From Paraburkholderia translucens (GTDB taxonomy: Bacteria; Pseudomonadota; Gammaproteobacteria; Burkholderiales; Burkholderiaceae): DNA of 64,000 nucleotides. Position numbers and translations under genes: made by a program. The DNA is taken from positions 124,001-188,000 of the forward strand of contig NZ_JAJITC010000003.1 of NCBI RefSeq assembly GCF_020881035.1, given 5' to 3'. The notes beneath the pieces were generated by a model. It was not told where the DNA came from. It saw nothing but the letters and a program-made list of their open reading frames with translations, and ran no database searches. Positions 48,427-58,143 of the stretch are shown here, piece by piece; position 1 is the stretch's first letter, and the number at the start of each line of letters is the position of its first letter.

Positions 48427-50820
48427 TCACTCCTCCGGCAGCCTGATCACGCTCGCGTCCTTGCGAATCTGCGCGGACGCCGCGAGCATCTGCTTGCATT
48501 GATGCGCGAGCAGCTTCGTGTCGTGCACCGCATCGGCCGTATAGTCCGGCGAATTCTCCGTTTTGACGACCATCGCATCGAGTTCGCGATTCATCAGTTT
48601 GATCTGCTCGCTCTGTTCGGCGGGCAACGGGGTGCCGGCTTCGGCGGCGCTCAGGTTGTCGCGCACGAGGCTCAAAGCGCGCTGCAGCGGTTGTAGCGAG
48701 ACGTCCTCCACCTGTTGCTGCTGTTGCGCCGAGGCGCGCAACAGCGGCGCGGCGGCGGTGATCTGCGACGCGAGCACGTGGCTGCGCACGAGCAGACCGT
48801 TCAACTCCGGGACGAACTTCTGCGCGGACTTCGGTTCGAGCATCATCCGCTGGAACGCCTGGCCGAGATTCGCGAATGCGACGTGGACATTCTTGCGCGC
48901 CAGACGGTAGCGGTAATCGCGGTCGAGCGCGGTCGCCGCCGCGCTGGTGCGCCCAGCGGCTAGCGCGCCCACGCCGCGGGCTTCGGCTTTGACTCCAGCG
49001 ACAGCGAGCGCCGGGCCGCCAAAGTCGATCGCCGGATCGGCCATCGCCGCCGCCGGCGCACGCGCGCCCGCTTCGGTCACGGCGGCGACCACCGCCGCGG
49101 CCGGCTTGCCGCTCCACCACCAGCTCGCTTCGAGATACTGCCGCGTCGCGCTGATCATGTTGTTGACGAGCTTGCCCATCAACCGGTACTCCCAGTATGG
49201 GAACAAGTGACTCGCCGCGATTGCGATCGCGCAGCCGACCACGGTGTCGATCGCGCGCTCGCCGATGATGCGCATGCTGCCCGGCGCGAGCAGATGGAAC
49301 AGCAGCAGCACATACGACGACGTGAACACGACGCTCGCGGCGTAGTTGAACAGCAGCAGGCTGTAGCTCATCACCATCGAAGCGAACATCACCACCATCA
49401 GGATGTGCGGCTCTTTCACGAAGATGATCAGCGCGATGCTCGCCGCGCAGCCGATCAGCGTGCCGATGATCCGCTGCCCGTTGCGCTGCTTGGTCAGCGA
49501 GTAGCCGGGCTTCAGGATGATCACCGTGGTCATCACGATCCAGTACGCGTTCGTGAGCGGCAACAGCCGGCCGAGCCAGAAGCCGACGGCGACCGCGATG
49601 GTCACGCGCAACGCGTGGCGAAAGCTCGGCGAGGCCATCGTCAGATTCGAGAAGATCTGCCCGAGCGGCACGCGGCGGCTCGACACGAAGCGGGTCAGCG
49701 CCTCGTCGATGCGCAGTTCGGTTTCGGTGGGGCTCGGCTCGGTGGTGAGGCTTCGGCGCATTCTGTCGATCAGCCGCGTGGCGCTCCAGATGCGGCGGAA
49801 ATTCGACGACACCGCCGAATACGCCTCGGGATTCTGCGTCGGCAACTCCTGCTTGCGCATCAGCTCGATTTCATACTCGATAGCGCGCAATTCCGCCTTC
49901 ACGTTCACGCGCTTGCGCGGCGCCTGGTTCTGCAGCACCGCGAGGCCGATCTCCTCGAGATCTTCGGCTGCCTTGCGGATCAGATCGCGGTAGAACACCA
50001 GCAGATCGGAGCCGCCGAACGTGGTTCGCACGAGTGGGTAATCGGTGTGCGCGCCGACGAACAGTTCGTGCAGATCGACGGTATTGATGAACAGGTTGTA
50101 GAGCATCGCGCGGCGTGGTTCGAGCTTGCCGCGCTTGAGCCTGGGCAGATTGCGCAGCACGATGTCGCGCGCCGCGTCCTGGCGCTCGACTGCGGAGATC
50201 TGCTTGTCGACGAGGTTGCGGTAGCACTCGTCGAGATCGTTGTCGAGATCGTAGAACGCGGCGCGCGCGAGCAGATAGTCCGCGCACGCGAACACGCTTT
50301 CGGCGAGCGCCTGCTGCTCGATCCGATTCATCATCCGGTGGCTCACCAAGGTCGACCAGTACGTGTACCAGAGCCCGCCGAGCAGGATCCACGACGCGTT
50401 GACGAGTGCCTGCATCGGCGTGAAGTGCTCCTCGAGCGTCATGATCATCATGAACAGCGTCGCGAAGCTGATCTGCGGCCAGCGGTTGCCGTACACGACG
50501 ATCAGCGACAGCACGAACGTGAGCGGCACGACCGTGCACCACAGCGCGATCGGATTGACGGTGGCGAGGCCGGTGGCGAGCGCGGACAGAAAGCCGATCA
50601 CCGTGCAGGCCAGCATTTCGTTGTGCTTGTACTTGAGCGGGCCCGGCATGTCGACGACGCAGGCGCCGAGCGCGCCGGTCGCGATCGTGAAGCCGAGCTC
50701 ACGATCGTGGAACACGACCAGGCACAGGATGGCCGGTAACGACACGCCGACCGCGATGCGCAGGCCGCCATAAAAATACTGGCTGTAGAGGAATTTTCTT
50801 ATTTCGACTGAATAGCGCAT
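48427..50820 (-). CDS. FUSC-family (YccS/YhfK-like) membrane protein
   Basis: A 797-residue inner-membrane protein with two blocks of about five to six hydrophobic segments (residues 15-170 and 395-545) separated by a cytoplasmic helical domain, the pattern of the FUSC/YccS family that includes aromatic acid exporters (AaeB). The motif NAYWIVMTTVIILKPGYSLTKQRNGQRIIGTLIGC is the family signature. A low-complexity Ala-rich segment at about 565-625 interrupts the C-terminal domain. It probably exports aromatic acids or similar compounds; no adaptor gene adjoins it. It is divergent from recC. The ATG at 50820 is the first in frame. Confidence 0.85.
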   Translation of the reverse strand: MRYSVEIRKFLYSQYFYGGLRIAVGVSLPAILCLVVFHDRELGFTIATGALGACVVDMPGPLKYKHNEMLACTVIGFLSALATGLATVNPIALWCTVVPLTFVLSLIVVYGNRWPQISFATLFMMIMTLEEHFTPMQALVNASWILLGGLWYTYWSTLVSHRMMNRIEQQALAESVFACADYLLARAAFYDLDNDLDECYRNLVDKQISAVERQDAARDIVLRNLPRLKRGKLEPRRAMLYNLFINTVDLHELFVGAHTDYPLVRTTFGGSDLLVFYRDLIRKAAEDLEEIGLAVLQNQAPRKRVNVKAELRAIEYEIELMRKQELPTQNPEAYSAVSSNFRRIWSATRLIDRMRRSLTTEPSPTETELRIDEALTRFVSSRRVPLGQIFSNLTMASPSFRHALRVTIAVAVGFWLGRLLPLTNAYWIVMTTVIILKPGYSLTKQRNGQRIIGTLIGCAASIALIIFVKEPHILMVVMFASMVMSYSLLLFNYAASVVFTSSYVLLLFHLLAPGSMRIIGERAIDTVVGCAIAIAASHLFPYWEYRLMGKLVNNMISATRQYLEASWWWSGKPAAAVVAAVTEAGARAPAAAMADPAIDFGGPALAVAGVKAEARGVGALAAGRTSAAATALDRDYRYRLARKNVHVAFANLGQAFQRMMLEPKSAQKFVPELNGLLVRSHVLASQITAAAPLLRASAQQQQQVEDVSLQPLQRALSLVRDNLSAAEAGTPLPAEQSEQIKLMNRELDAMVVKTENSPDYTADAVHDTKLLAHQCKQMLAASAQIRKDASVIRLPEE

Positions 50821-51034
50821 CGACTACCTGAATCCATTCACCGAGGGAACCGCAAGTGGGAAAGACAGCGCGAAACTGCCGTCGAGTCTAACTGATTTTG
50901 CGCGCGTTCTGACCTCGTCCATTCGGCCAGGTTATGCCCTGGGGGATGGTTTGTTATGCTGTCGCTTCAATGTCCGCCAGGACTCGCGCCGAGCGCCTCG
51001 CGGCCATCCGCGTGCCACATGTCATCCGGAATCC

Positions 51035-54000
51035 ATGCTTCAGCTCTTCTACTCGAACCGCTACGAAACGCTGGTCGGCGCGCTGCTCGACGACCTCGCG
51101 CAAGCGCCGTCCGACCCCTGGACCGCGCGACCCGTGATCGTGCCGAGCGCGGCCGTACGCCGGCGGCTCGAGCTCGATATCGCCGCTCGTCAGGGCGTCT
51201 GCGCGAACGTCAACTTTTGTTATCTCGCGCAATGGCTGTGGGCGCAGATCGGTGGCGTGATCGAGGTGCCGAAGCATTCGCCGTTTGCGCCCGACCGGCT
51301 CGTGTGGCGTTGCTACCGGCTGCTGGGCGACCCGGACGAAGCGCTGCCGTGGAACGCTTCGCCGCGTCTGCGCACCTATCTCGATGCGGCCGACGCGTCG
51401 ATGCGCTACGAACTCGCCAGGCGCGTGGCGACCGTGCTCGATCACTATTTGACCTATCGCCCCGAATGGCTGCTGCAATGGCACAAGGGCGGCTCGATCT
51501 TCGCGAGTGGCGCAGCGGACGACACCGGTCCGCGTCTGACCGGCGCGAGCGACGCGGCGCGCGAGGACGAGCGCTGGCAGGCGGCGTTGTGGCGCGCGGT
51601 GCTCGCGGAACTCGCGCAAGCCGGCGGCCATGCGCAAACGTCCGCGGCCGCGCTGCCGCCCGCGTACCGGTTCCTCGATGAAATCGGCGCGCTCGATCTA
51701 GGAGCCATCTCGAACGCGCAATGGCCCGAGGCGGTCAGCGTGTTCGCGCTGCCGACCATGCCGCCGCTGCATATCGCGTTGCTGCGCGCGTTGTCGCGCT
51801 GGATCGACGTGCGTCTGTACGTAATGAATCCATGCCGCGAGTTCTGGTTCGACGTGGTCAGCGAAGGGCGCGTGCAGGCGCTCGACGCGGCAGGGCAGCT
51901 CGACTATCAGGAAGTCGGTCATCCGCTGCTCGCCGAATGGGGCCGTCAGACTCAGGCGCAGCTGCATATGCTGCACGAGCTGACCGAGAGCGCCGCATCG
52001 GCCGAAACCGGCGACTTCACCGAGAACCCCGAGCCGAGCTGGCTCGCCGCCGTGCAGAACGGCATCCTCGCACTGCGCGATGAAGCCGATGCCGACGAAC
52101 CGCCGCTCGAGCGCGGCATCGAGGTCCACGTCTGCCATAGCCTGTCGCGGCAACTCGAAGTGCTGCACGATCGCCTGCTCGGCTGGTTCGACGAGTTCGA
52201 CGATCTGCAGCCGTCCGACGTGCTGGTCGCCGTGTCCGATCTCGCGGCGGCCGGTCCGCTGATCGACGCGGTGTTCGGCACCACGCCCGCCGGCGATACG
52301 CGCCGCATTCCGTACCGGATAACCGGTTTGCCGCCGTCGCAGGCCAATCCGGTCGCGCGGCTGTTGCTCGACTGGCTCGCGCTGCCCGAGCGCAGTGTCG
52401 GCGCGCCGGATCTGATCGAATGGCTGCGCGTCGATGCGGTCGCGGTGCGTTACGGCATCGACGCTAATTCGCTCGAAGCCGCGCAGGAATGGCTCGCGGC
52501 GGCTGGCGCGCGGCGCGGGCTCGCGCCGCTCGAACCGGTTGGCGAGCACGTACCGGTCGCGCGCCATACGTTCGCCGATGCGCTGACGCGCCTGTACCTC
52601 GGCTACGCGATGCCGGCCGGCGGCGAGCCCGTCGATGCGTGGCTGCCGGTCGAAGGCGCGGATGGTTCGGATGCCGAATTGCTCGGCCGCCTGTCGTGTT
52701 TCGTCGACGATATCGACAGCTTCGCGGCGACCTGCGCAGTCGAGCGCACACCTGCCGAATGGTCGCAACTGCTGCTCGAAACGCTCGGGCAGTGCTTCGA
52801 CGGCGGGATCGACTTCGCCGATTCGCTCGCGGCGGTGCGCGACGCGCTCGACGCGATGAGCGCAGCGATGCAGGCGGGCGCCCAGGACGTGCTGCTGCCC
52901 GCTTCGGTGGTGCGCACCGCGCTCGCCGAAGCGCTCGACGATCCGGCGCGCGGCGGCGTGCCGTGGGGCAGCGTGACGTTTTCTTCGCTGACGAGTCTGC
53001 GCGGCTTGCCATTCCGCGTCGTCTGTCTGCTGGGCATGGACGACGGTGTGCTGCCGTCGCTCGCGCGCGCGGACGAATTCGACCTGATGGCCGCGTTTGG
53101 CAAGGCAGGCGACCGTCAGCGCCGCGACGACGAGCGCAATCTGTTCCTCGATCTGCTGCTTGCCGCGCGCGAGCAACTCTTCATCGCTTACACGGGCCGC
53201 AGCATTCGCGACAACGCGCCGCTGCCGCCGGCCGCGCTCGTCGACGAACTGCTCGATCATCTCGCGCGGGTGTCGGCGGGTGAGAACGCGAGTCCGGCCG
53301 AGGTCGACCGCGCACGGCGTGCGTTCATCGTCGAGCATCCGTTGCAGGCGTTCGCGCCGGACTATTTTTCGTCGAATCCCGACCTGTTCACGTACGACGC
53401 CGATCGCGCCGAGCTGGCCACGCTGCTGGCCGAGCCGCAGCATCCCGAGACCGCGCCGTTCTTCGCTCGACCGCTGCCGCCGGAAGACACGCGCGAGGTC
53501 GGGTTCGACGACTTCGTGCGCTTCTGGCGTCATCCGGCGCGCGCGCTGCTGCGCGACCGGCTCGGTATCGCGTTGTCGGATGCGCAGGGCGAGTTGCTCG
53601 ACACCGAGCCGTTCGATCTCGACTATGCGGGCCGCGACGCGCTTGCCGAGCGTCTGCTGCCGGTGCTGCTCGACGCCGACGCCGAAGACGACGTGATGTT
53701 CAGCCGCGTGCAGCGCGTCGCCGAGGCGAGCCCCGAGCTGCCCGGCGGCGCGACCGGCGCGGTCTGGCGCGCGCGCGAGCTGTCCGCGCTGCGGCAGTTG
53801 GCATCGAGCGTGCGGCGCGAAGTGGCCGCGGGCGTCGAGCGCTTGCCGTTTGCGCTCGATATCGCGCCGCGCTGGCCGCAGGGCGGCGAGGGCGCCGATA
53901 GCCCCGTCACGCTGTTCGGCGACTACGACGCGCTGCTGCGCGAGTCCGCCGAAACACCGCTGCAATTGCGCGGCACGTTGAACCTGCTGACCGGAACGGG

Positions 54001-54427
54001 ACAAGTGATCTTTCGTTATGCCAAAGCCAGCGCACGCGACTATCTGTCCGCGTGGCTCGCGCATCTGGTCTATTGCGCGGCAAGGCCGGACGGTCCGCGC
54101 CGCACCGTGTGGCACGGCAGCGGCGAGAGTTTCGAGCTCGCGCCGGTCGCTGCTCCGCTCGACGAACTCGCGCCGTTGCTTGCGCTCTTCAATGCCGGGC
54201 GCCGGCTGCCGTTGCGCTTCTTCCCGAAGAGTGCATGGGCGAGGATCAGCGAGAGCGAATCGGCGGCGCAAGGCGTGTGGATCAACGACCGCGTGCGCGG
54301 CGAATCCGACGACCCCGCATTGCGCATCGCGCTGCGCGGTACGCCGCTCACGCTCGACGAACCGTTCGGCAGCCTCGCTGCGATCGTCTTCAAGCCGTTG
54401 ATCCAGCACTTGAGGAGCGCCTCATGA
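51035..54427 (+). CDS. recC: RecBCD exonuclease/helicase, RecC subunit
   Basis: A 1130-residue RecC, the Chi-recognising scaffold of the RecBCD complex that processes double-strand DNA ends. The N terminus LQLFYSNRYETLVGALLDDL and the helicase-like core (VIVPSAAVRRRLELDIA, VTFSSLTSLRGLPFRVVCLLGMDDGVLP, RRDDERNLFLDLLLAAREQLFIAYTGRS) are typical, with inactive ATPase motifs. The frame continues upstream to 50951, but the ATG at 51035 gives the conserved start MLQLFYS. It is the first gene of recC-recB-recD, with ATGA overlaps at both junctions ensuring subunit balance. Confidence 0.94.
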   Translation: MLQLFYSNRYETLVGALLDDLAQAPSDPWTARPVIVPSAAVRRRLELDIAARQGVCANVNFCYLAQWLWAQIGGVIEVPKHSPFAPDRLVWRCYRLLGDPDEALPWNASPRLRTYLDAADASMRYELARRVATVLDHYLTYRPEWLLQWHKGGSIFASGAADDTGPRLTGASDAAREDERWQAALWRAVLAELAQAGGHAQTSAAALPPAYRFLDEIGALDLGAISNAQWPEAVSVFALPTMPPLHIALLRALSRWIDVRLYVMNPCREFWFDVVSEGRVQALDAAGQLDYQEVGHPLLAEWGRQTQAQLHMLHELTESAASAETGDFTENPEPSWLAAVQNGILALRDEADADEPPLERGIEVHVCHSLSRQLEVLHDRLLGWFDEFDDLQPSDVLVAVSDLAAAGPLIDAVFGTTPAGDTRRIPYRITGLPPSQANPVARLLLDWLALPERSVGAPDLIEWLRVDAVAVRYGIDANSLEAAQEWLAAAGARRGLAPLEPVGEHVPVARHTFADALTRLYLGYAMPAGGEPVDAWLPVEGADGSDAELLGRLSCFVDDIDSFAATCAVERTPAEWSQLLLETLGQCFDGGIDFADSLAAVRDALDAMSAAMQAGAQDVLLPASVVRTALAEALDDPARGGVPWGSVTFSSLTSLRGLPFRVVCLLGMDDGVLPSLARADEFDLMAAFGKAGDRQRRDDERNLFLDLLLAAREQLFIAYTGRSIRDNAPLPPAALVDELLDHLARVSAGENASPAEVDRARRAFIVEHPLQAFAPDYFSSNPDLFTYDADRAELATLLAEPQHPETAPFFARPLPPEDTREVGFDDFVRFWRHPARALLRDRLGIALSDAQGELLDTEPFDLDYAGRDALAERLLPVLLDADAEDDVMFSRVQRVAEASPELPGGATGAVWRARELSALRQLASSVRREVAAGVERLPFALDIAPRWPQGGEGADSPVTLFGDYDALLRESAETPLQLRGTLNLLTGTGQVIFRYAKASARDYLSAWLAHLVYCAARPDGPRRTVWHGSGESFELAPVAAPLDELAPLLALFNAGRRLPLRFFPKSAWARISESESAAQGVWINDRVRGESDDPALRIALRGTPLTLDEPFGSLAAIVFKPLIQHLRSAS

Positions 54428-57400
54428 GCGACGCGCTGCGCCATCAAGGTCTCGCCGCCGACGAACTCGACGTGTTCGCGTGTCCGCTCGACGGCGTGAA
54501 CCAGATCGAAGCATCAGCGGGCACTGGCAAGACGTGGAACATCTGCGCGCTGTACGTGCGGCTGCTGCTGGAAAAGAACCTGAACGCGGATCAGATCCTC
54601 GTCGTGACTTTCACGAAGGCGGCGACCGCGGAACTGCACGAGCGTATTCGCGGGCGTCTCGCGGAACTGCATCGCGCGATCGAGATGGACGACGACGGCG
54701 GCGATCCGTTCATCCGCCGGCTGTTCGAGACGACGCTCGCACCGCAAAACGGCATCGAGCGCGAGGCTGCGTTGAAGGTCGTGCGCCGCGCGCTGCGCAC
54801 GTTCGATCAGGCCGCGATCCACACGATCCACGCGTTCTGTCAGCGCGCGTTGCAGGAAGCGCCGTTCGCGGCCGCGATGCCATTCGCGTTCGAAATGGAA
54901 GCCGACGACGCGGCACTGCGTTTCGAACTCGCCGCCGATTTCTGGCGCGAGCAGGTCGAACCGGTCGCGTATGCGCATCCCGCGTTCGCCGCGTGGCTGG
55001 TGGCAAGGCGCGCCGGCCCCGCATCGCTCGACGAGCAGTTGGCGCGGCGCCTGAAAAAACCGCTCGCGCAATTGCGCTGGGGCGGCGTCGATGCGCCCGG
55101 CGCAAGCGCCGATCCGCAGGCCGGCTTCGATGACGCGTGCGCGATCTGGCAGGCCGAACGCGACACGATCGTCGCGCTGCTCGCCGAGGCGCAGGAGCGT
55201 CTGAGCAAGACCACGCACAAGCCCGATCACGTGAGCGCGGCGATCGCCGCGTGGAGCGACTACTTTGCGCAGGGCGACTGCCATGCGCCACCGCCGCGTG
55301 CGGCGTTGAAGCTGACGGCGTCGGCGTTGAAGAAGGCGACCAAGGTCAAGTTCGAGCCGCCCGCGCATCCGTTCTTCGAGCATGCCGAAGCGTTGGCCGC
55401 GGCCGTGGTCGCCGCGGAAGCCGCGCAGCGCGCGCGCTGGCTCGCGCTCGTGCAGAGCTGGCTCGACTACGCGCCGGACGAGTTGGTGGCGCGCAAGCGC
55501 ACGCGCCGCGTCGTGTCGTTCGACGATCTGCTTGCCAATCTGTATCGCGCGCTCGCCGCGCATGCGTGGCTCGCCGATGCGTTGCGCAGCCGCTATCCGG
55601 CCGCGTTGATCGACGAGTTTCAGGACACCGATCCGCTGCAATTCGCTATTTTTGGCCGCATTTTCGCGCCGGCGGGGCCGCTTTTCCTGGTCGGCGATCC
55701 GAAGCAGGCGATCTACAGTTTCCGCGCCGCGGATCTGCACACGTACCTCGCGGCGCGCGAGTCGGCGTCCGCACGCTACACGCTCGCGGTCAACCAGCGC
55801 TCGACCGCGCCGATCGTGGACGCGTGCAACCGGATCTTCGAAGCGAATCCGCAGGCGTTCGTCCTCGACGGTCTCGACTATCAGCCGGTCCGCGCGGGCG
55901 AGCGGCGCCGCGCGCCGTTCAGCGATCCCGAGGCGAGCGCCGGAGATTTCCGCATCTGGACGTTGCCGCAAGGCGACGCCGCGCTGAGCAAACGCGACGC
56001 GCAGCGCGCCGCGAGCGAAGCTTGCGCGGCCGAGATCGTGCGGCTGTTGCGAGGCGCGCGTGAAGGCGTGGTGACGATCGGCGACAAGCCGCTCGCACCG
56101 GGCGATATCGCCGTGCTCGTGCAGACCCACAAGCAGGGCAGCCTCGTCAAACGCGTGCTCGCGGCGTGGGGCGTCGGCAGCGTGGAGCTTGCGCAGGCGT
56201 CGGTGTTCGCGACGCTGGATGCCGAGCAGATCGAGCGCGTGCTGGCTGCCATCGACACGCCCGGCGATCTGCGGCGTCTGCGCGCCGCGCTCGCCACCGA
56301 CTGGCTCGGGCTCGACGCCGCCGCGCTGTGGCGTCTCACGCAGGTCGCCGATGCGCCCGCGGCCGTCGACGAGTCGACGCAAGCGCTCGACCCCGCGGAC
56401 GCGATGGGCTGGGTCGAACGTTTTTCGCGCTACCGGATGTTGTGGCACGAACGCGGCTTCGCGGTGATGTGGCGCACGCTGATGCGCGAGCTGCGCGTCG
56501 CGCAGCGGCTCGTCGCGGGAGCCGACGGCGAGCGGCGCCTCACCAACGTGAACCATCTTGCCGAGCTCGTGCAGGCGCGCGCAGCTACCCAGCCCGGCAT
56601 CGCGCCGACCTTGCGCTGGCTCGCCGCGCAGCGCGAGCAGGGCGGCGGCGAAGAGGCACAGTTGCGGCTCGAGTCGGATCGCAATCTCGTGCAGATCGTC
56701 ACGGTCCACAAGTCGAAGGGGCTCGAATACGCGGTCGTGTTCTGTCCGTTCCTCAACGATGGCGGCTTGCGCGAGCCGCCATCGTCGGGCTTGCCCGATG
56801 CGCGCGAGTATCACGACGACGGCGGCGAGGCGGTGCTGCACTACGGTTGCGATGAAGAGGAAGCCGGGCGCGCGTCGCGTTATGCGGTGCGCGAGCAGGC
56901 GGCGGAACGCGCGCGGCTCGTCTACGTGGCGCTCACGCGGGCGGTGTACCGCTGCTACCTCGTCGCGGGCACCTATCTGTCCGCACGCTCGACGAAGGAG
57001 TCGCGCCGCAGCGTGCTGAACTGGCTCGTGGGCGGCAGCGGACAGACGTTCGACGCGTGGCTCGCCGAGCCGCCCGACGAGGCCGCCCTCGCGGCGAGCT
57101 GGCACGCGCTCGCGGGCGGACCGGTCACGCTGCAGCCGCTGCCTGAATTGACTCGCCGCGTGCCGCTCGAAAGTCTGCAGGATCACGGTGCGCGTCGCCA
57201 TGCGCGCGCGAATCGGCGGCCGTTGCGCGATCAGTGGCGCATGGCGAGTTTCAGCGGCTTGATCGCGGCAGGCGGCAGGAGCGCGGAGGCGCACGGTCTC
57301 GCGCCGCAGGAAGACGTGCGGCCCGATCATGATGAAATCGCCGATGCCCCCGAGTCTGCTCCGCTCGCCGTAACGGCCGCCGCGGCGAACGCCCCGGCGC

Positions 57401-58143
57401 ATGCCGACGACGACATTCTCGCGTTCCCACGCGGCGCCGCGGCCGGCGAATGCCTGCATCGCATGTTCGAGCTCGCCGATTTCACCGACGCCCGCACGTG
57501 GCCCGACGCGATTCGCGGCGCGCTGCACGAGCGTCCGGCGCCAGCCGCGCCCGAGCTTGCCGCGCGCTTGCCCGCGATGATGCATCGGCTGCTCGCCGAC
57601 GTCGTTTCGACCGAACTCGTGCCGGGCATGACGCTCGCGCGGCTCGATCCGCATCGGCGCCTGAACGAACTCGAGTTCTTGTTCGCGGCGCCGTCGCTCG
57701 ATTTTTCGGCGCTGCGAGAACTGCTGATCGAATATGGTTATCCCGACGTCGCGCTCGAGCCCGGCGCGCTGCGCGGGTACGTCAAGGGATTTATCGACAT
57801 GATCGTCGAGCACGACGGCCGCTTCTGGATCGTCGACTGGAAATCGAACCATCTCGGCGACACCGCCGCCGATTACGCGGCCGGGCCGCTCGAAGCGGCG
57901 ATGGCCAGTCATGCGTATCACCTGCAGGCGCTGCTGTATACGGTCGCGCTGCATCGCTATCTGAAGACGCGCATGCGCGACTATGCATACGACACGCACA
58001 TCGGCGGCTATCTCTATCTGTTCGTGCGCGGCGTGCGGCCCGACTGGCGCGACGCCGACGGTTCAGCCGGCGTGCATAGGCGGCGCGCGCCGTTCGAACT
58101 CGTGGCGCTGCTCGACGCGGCGATGATCGGAGGCACCGCATGA
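54424..58143 (+). CDS. recB: RecBCD exonuclease/helicase, RecB subunit
   Basis: A 1239-residue RecB with 3'-5' helicase and nuclease activity. Walker A is EASAGTGKTW at about 29-38. Other UvrD motifs include IDEFQDTDPLQFAIF, GDPKQAIYSFRAAD, VHKSKGLEYAVVF and RLVYVALTRA. The C-terminal nuclease has the lysine-containing motif VDWKSNHLG near residue 1138 and loads RecA. The start ATG overlaps the recC stop as ATGA; the long upstream open frame lies over recC and is a shadow. Length is typical. Confidence 0.95.
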   Translation: MSDALRHQGLAADELDVFACPLDGVNQIEASAGTGKTWNICALYVRLLLEKNLNADQILVVTFTKAATAELHERIRGRLAELHRAIEMDDDGGDPFIRRLFETTLAPQNGIEREAALKVVRRALRTFDQAAIHTIHAFCQRALQEAPFAAAMPFAFEMEADDAALRFELAADFWREQVEPVAYAHPAFAAWLVARRAGPASLDEQLARRLKKPLAQLRWGGVDAPGASADPQAGFDDACAIWQAERDTIVALLAEAQERLSKTTHKPDHVSAAIAAWSDYFAQGDCHAPPPRAALKLTASALKKATKVKFEPPAHPFFEHAEALAAAVVAAEAAQRARWLALVQSWLDYAPDELVARKRTRRVVSFDDLLANLYRALAAHAWLADALRSRYPAALIDEFQDTDPLQFAIFGRIFAPAGPLFLVGDPKQAIYSFRAADLHTYLAARESASARYTLAVNQRSTAPIVDACNRIFEANPQAFVLDGLDYQPVRAGERRRAPFSDPEASAGDFRIWTLPQGDAALSKRDAQRAASEACAAEIVRLLRGAREGVVTIGDKPLAPGDIAVLVQTHKQGSLVKRVLAAWGVGSVELAQASVFATLDAEQIERVLAAIDTPGDLRRLRAALATDWLGLDAAALWRLTQVADAPAAVDESTQALDPADAMGWVERFSRYRMLWHERGFAVMWRTLMRELRVAQRLVAGADGERRLTNVNHLAELVQARAATQPGIAPTLRWLAAQREQGGGEEAQLRLESDRNLVQIVTVHKSKGLEYAVVFCPFLNDGGLREPPSSGLPDAREYHDDGGEAVLHYGCDEEEAGRASRYAVREQAAERARLVYVALTRAVYRCYLVAGTYLSARSTKESRRSVLNWLVGGSGQTFDAWLAEPPDEAALAASWHALAGGPVTLQPLPELTRRVPLESLQDHGARRHARANRRPLRDQWRMASFSGLIAAGGRSAEAHGLAPQEDVRPDHDEIADAPESAPLAVTAAAANAPAHADDDILAFPRGAAAGECLHRMFELADFTDARTWPDAIRGALHERPAPAAPELAARLPAMMHRLLADVVSTELVPGMTLARLDPHRRLNELEFLFAAPSLDFSALRELLIEYGYPDVALEPGALRGYVKGFIDMIVEHDGRFWIVDWKSNHLGDTAADYAAGPLEAAMASHAYHLQALLYTVALHRYLKTRMRDYAYDTHIGGYLYLFVRGVRPDWRDADGSAGVHRRRAPFELVALLDAAMIGGTA

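Noticed and set aside
49207..50739. 510-residue top-strand frame opposite the FUSC gene
   Set aside because: Arg/Asp/His-rich antisense shadow without domains.
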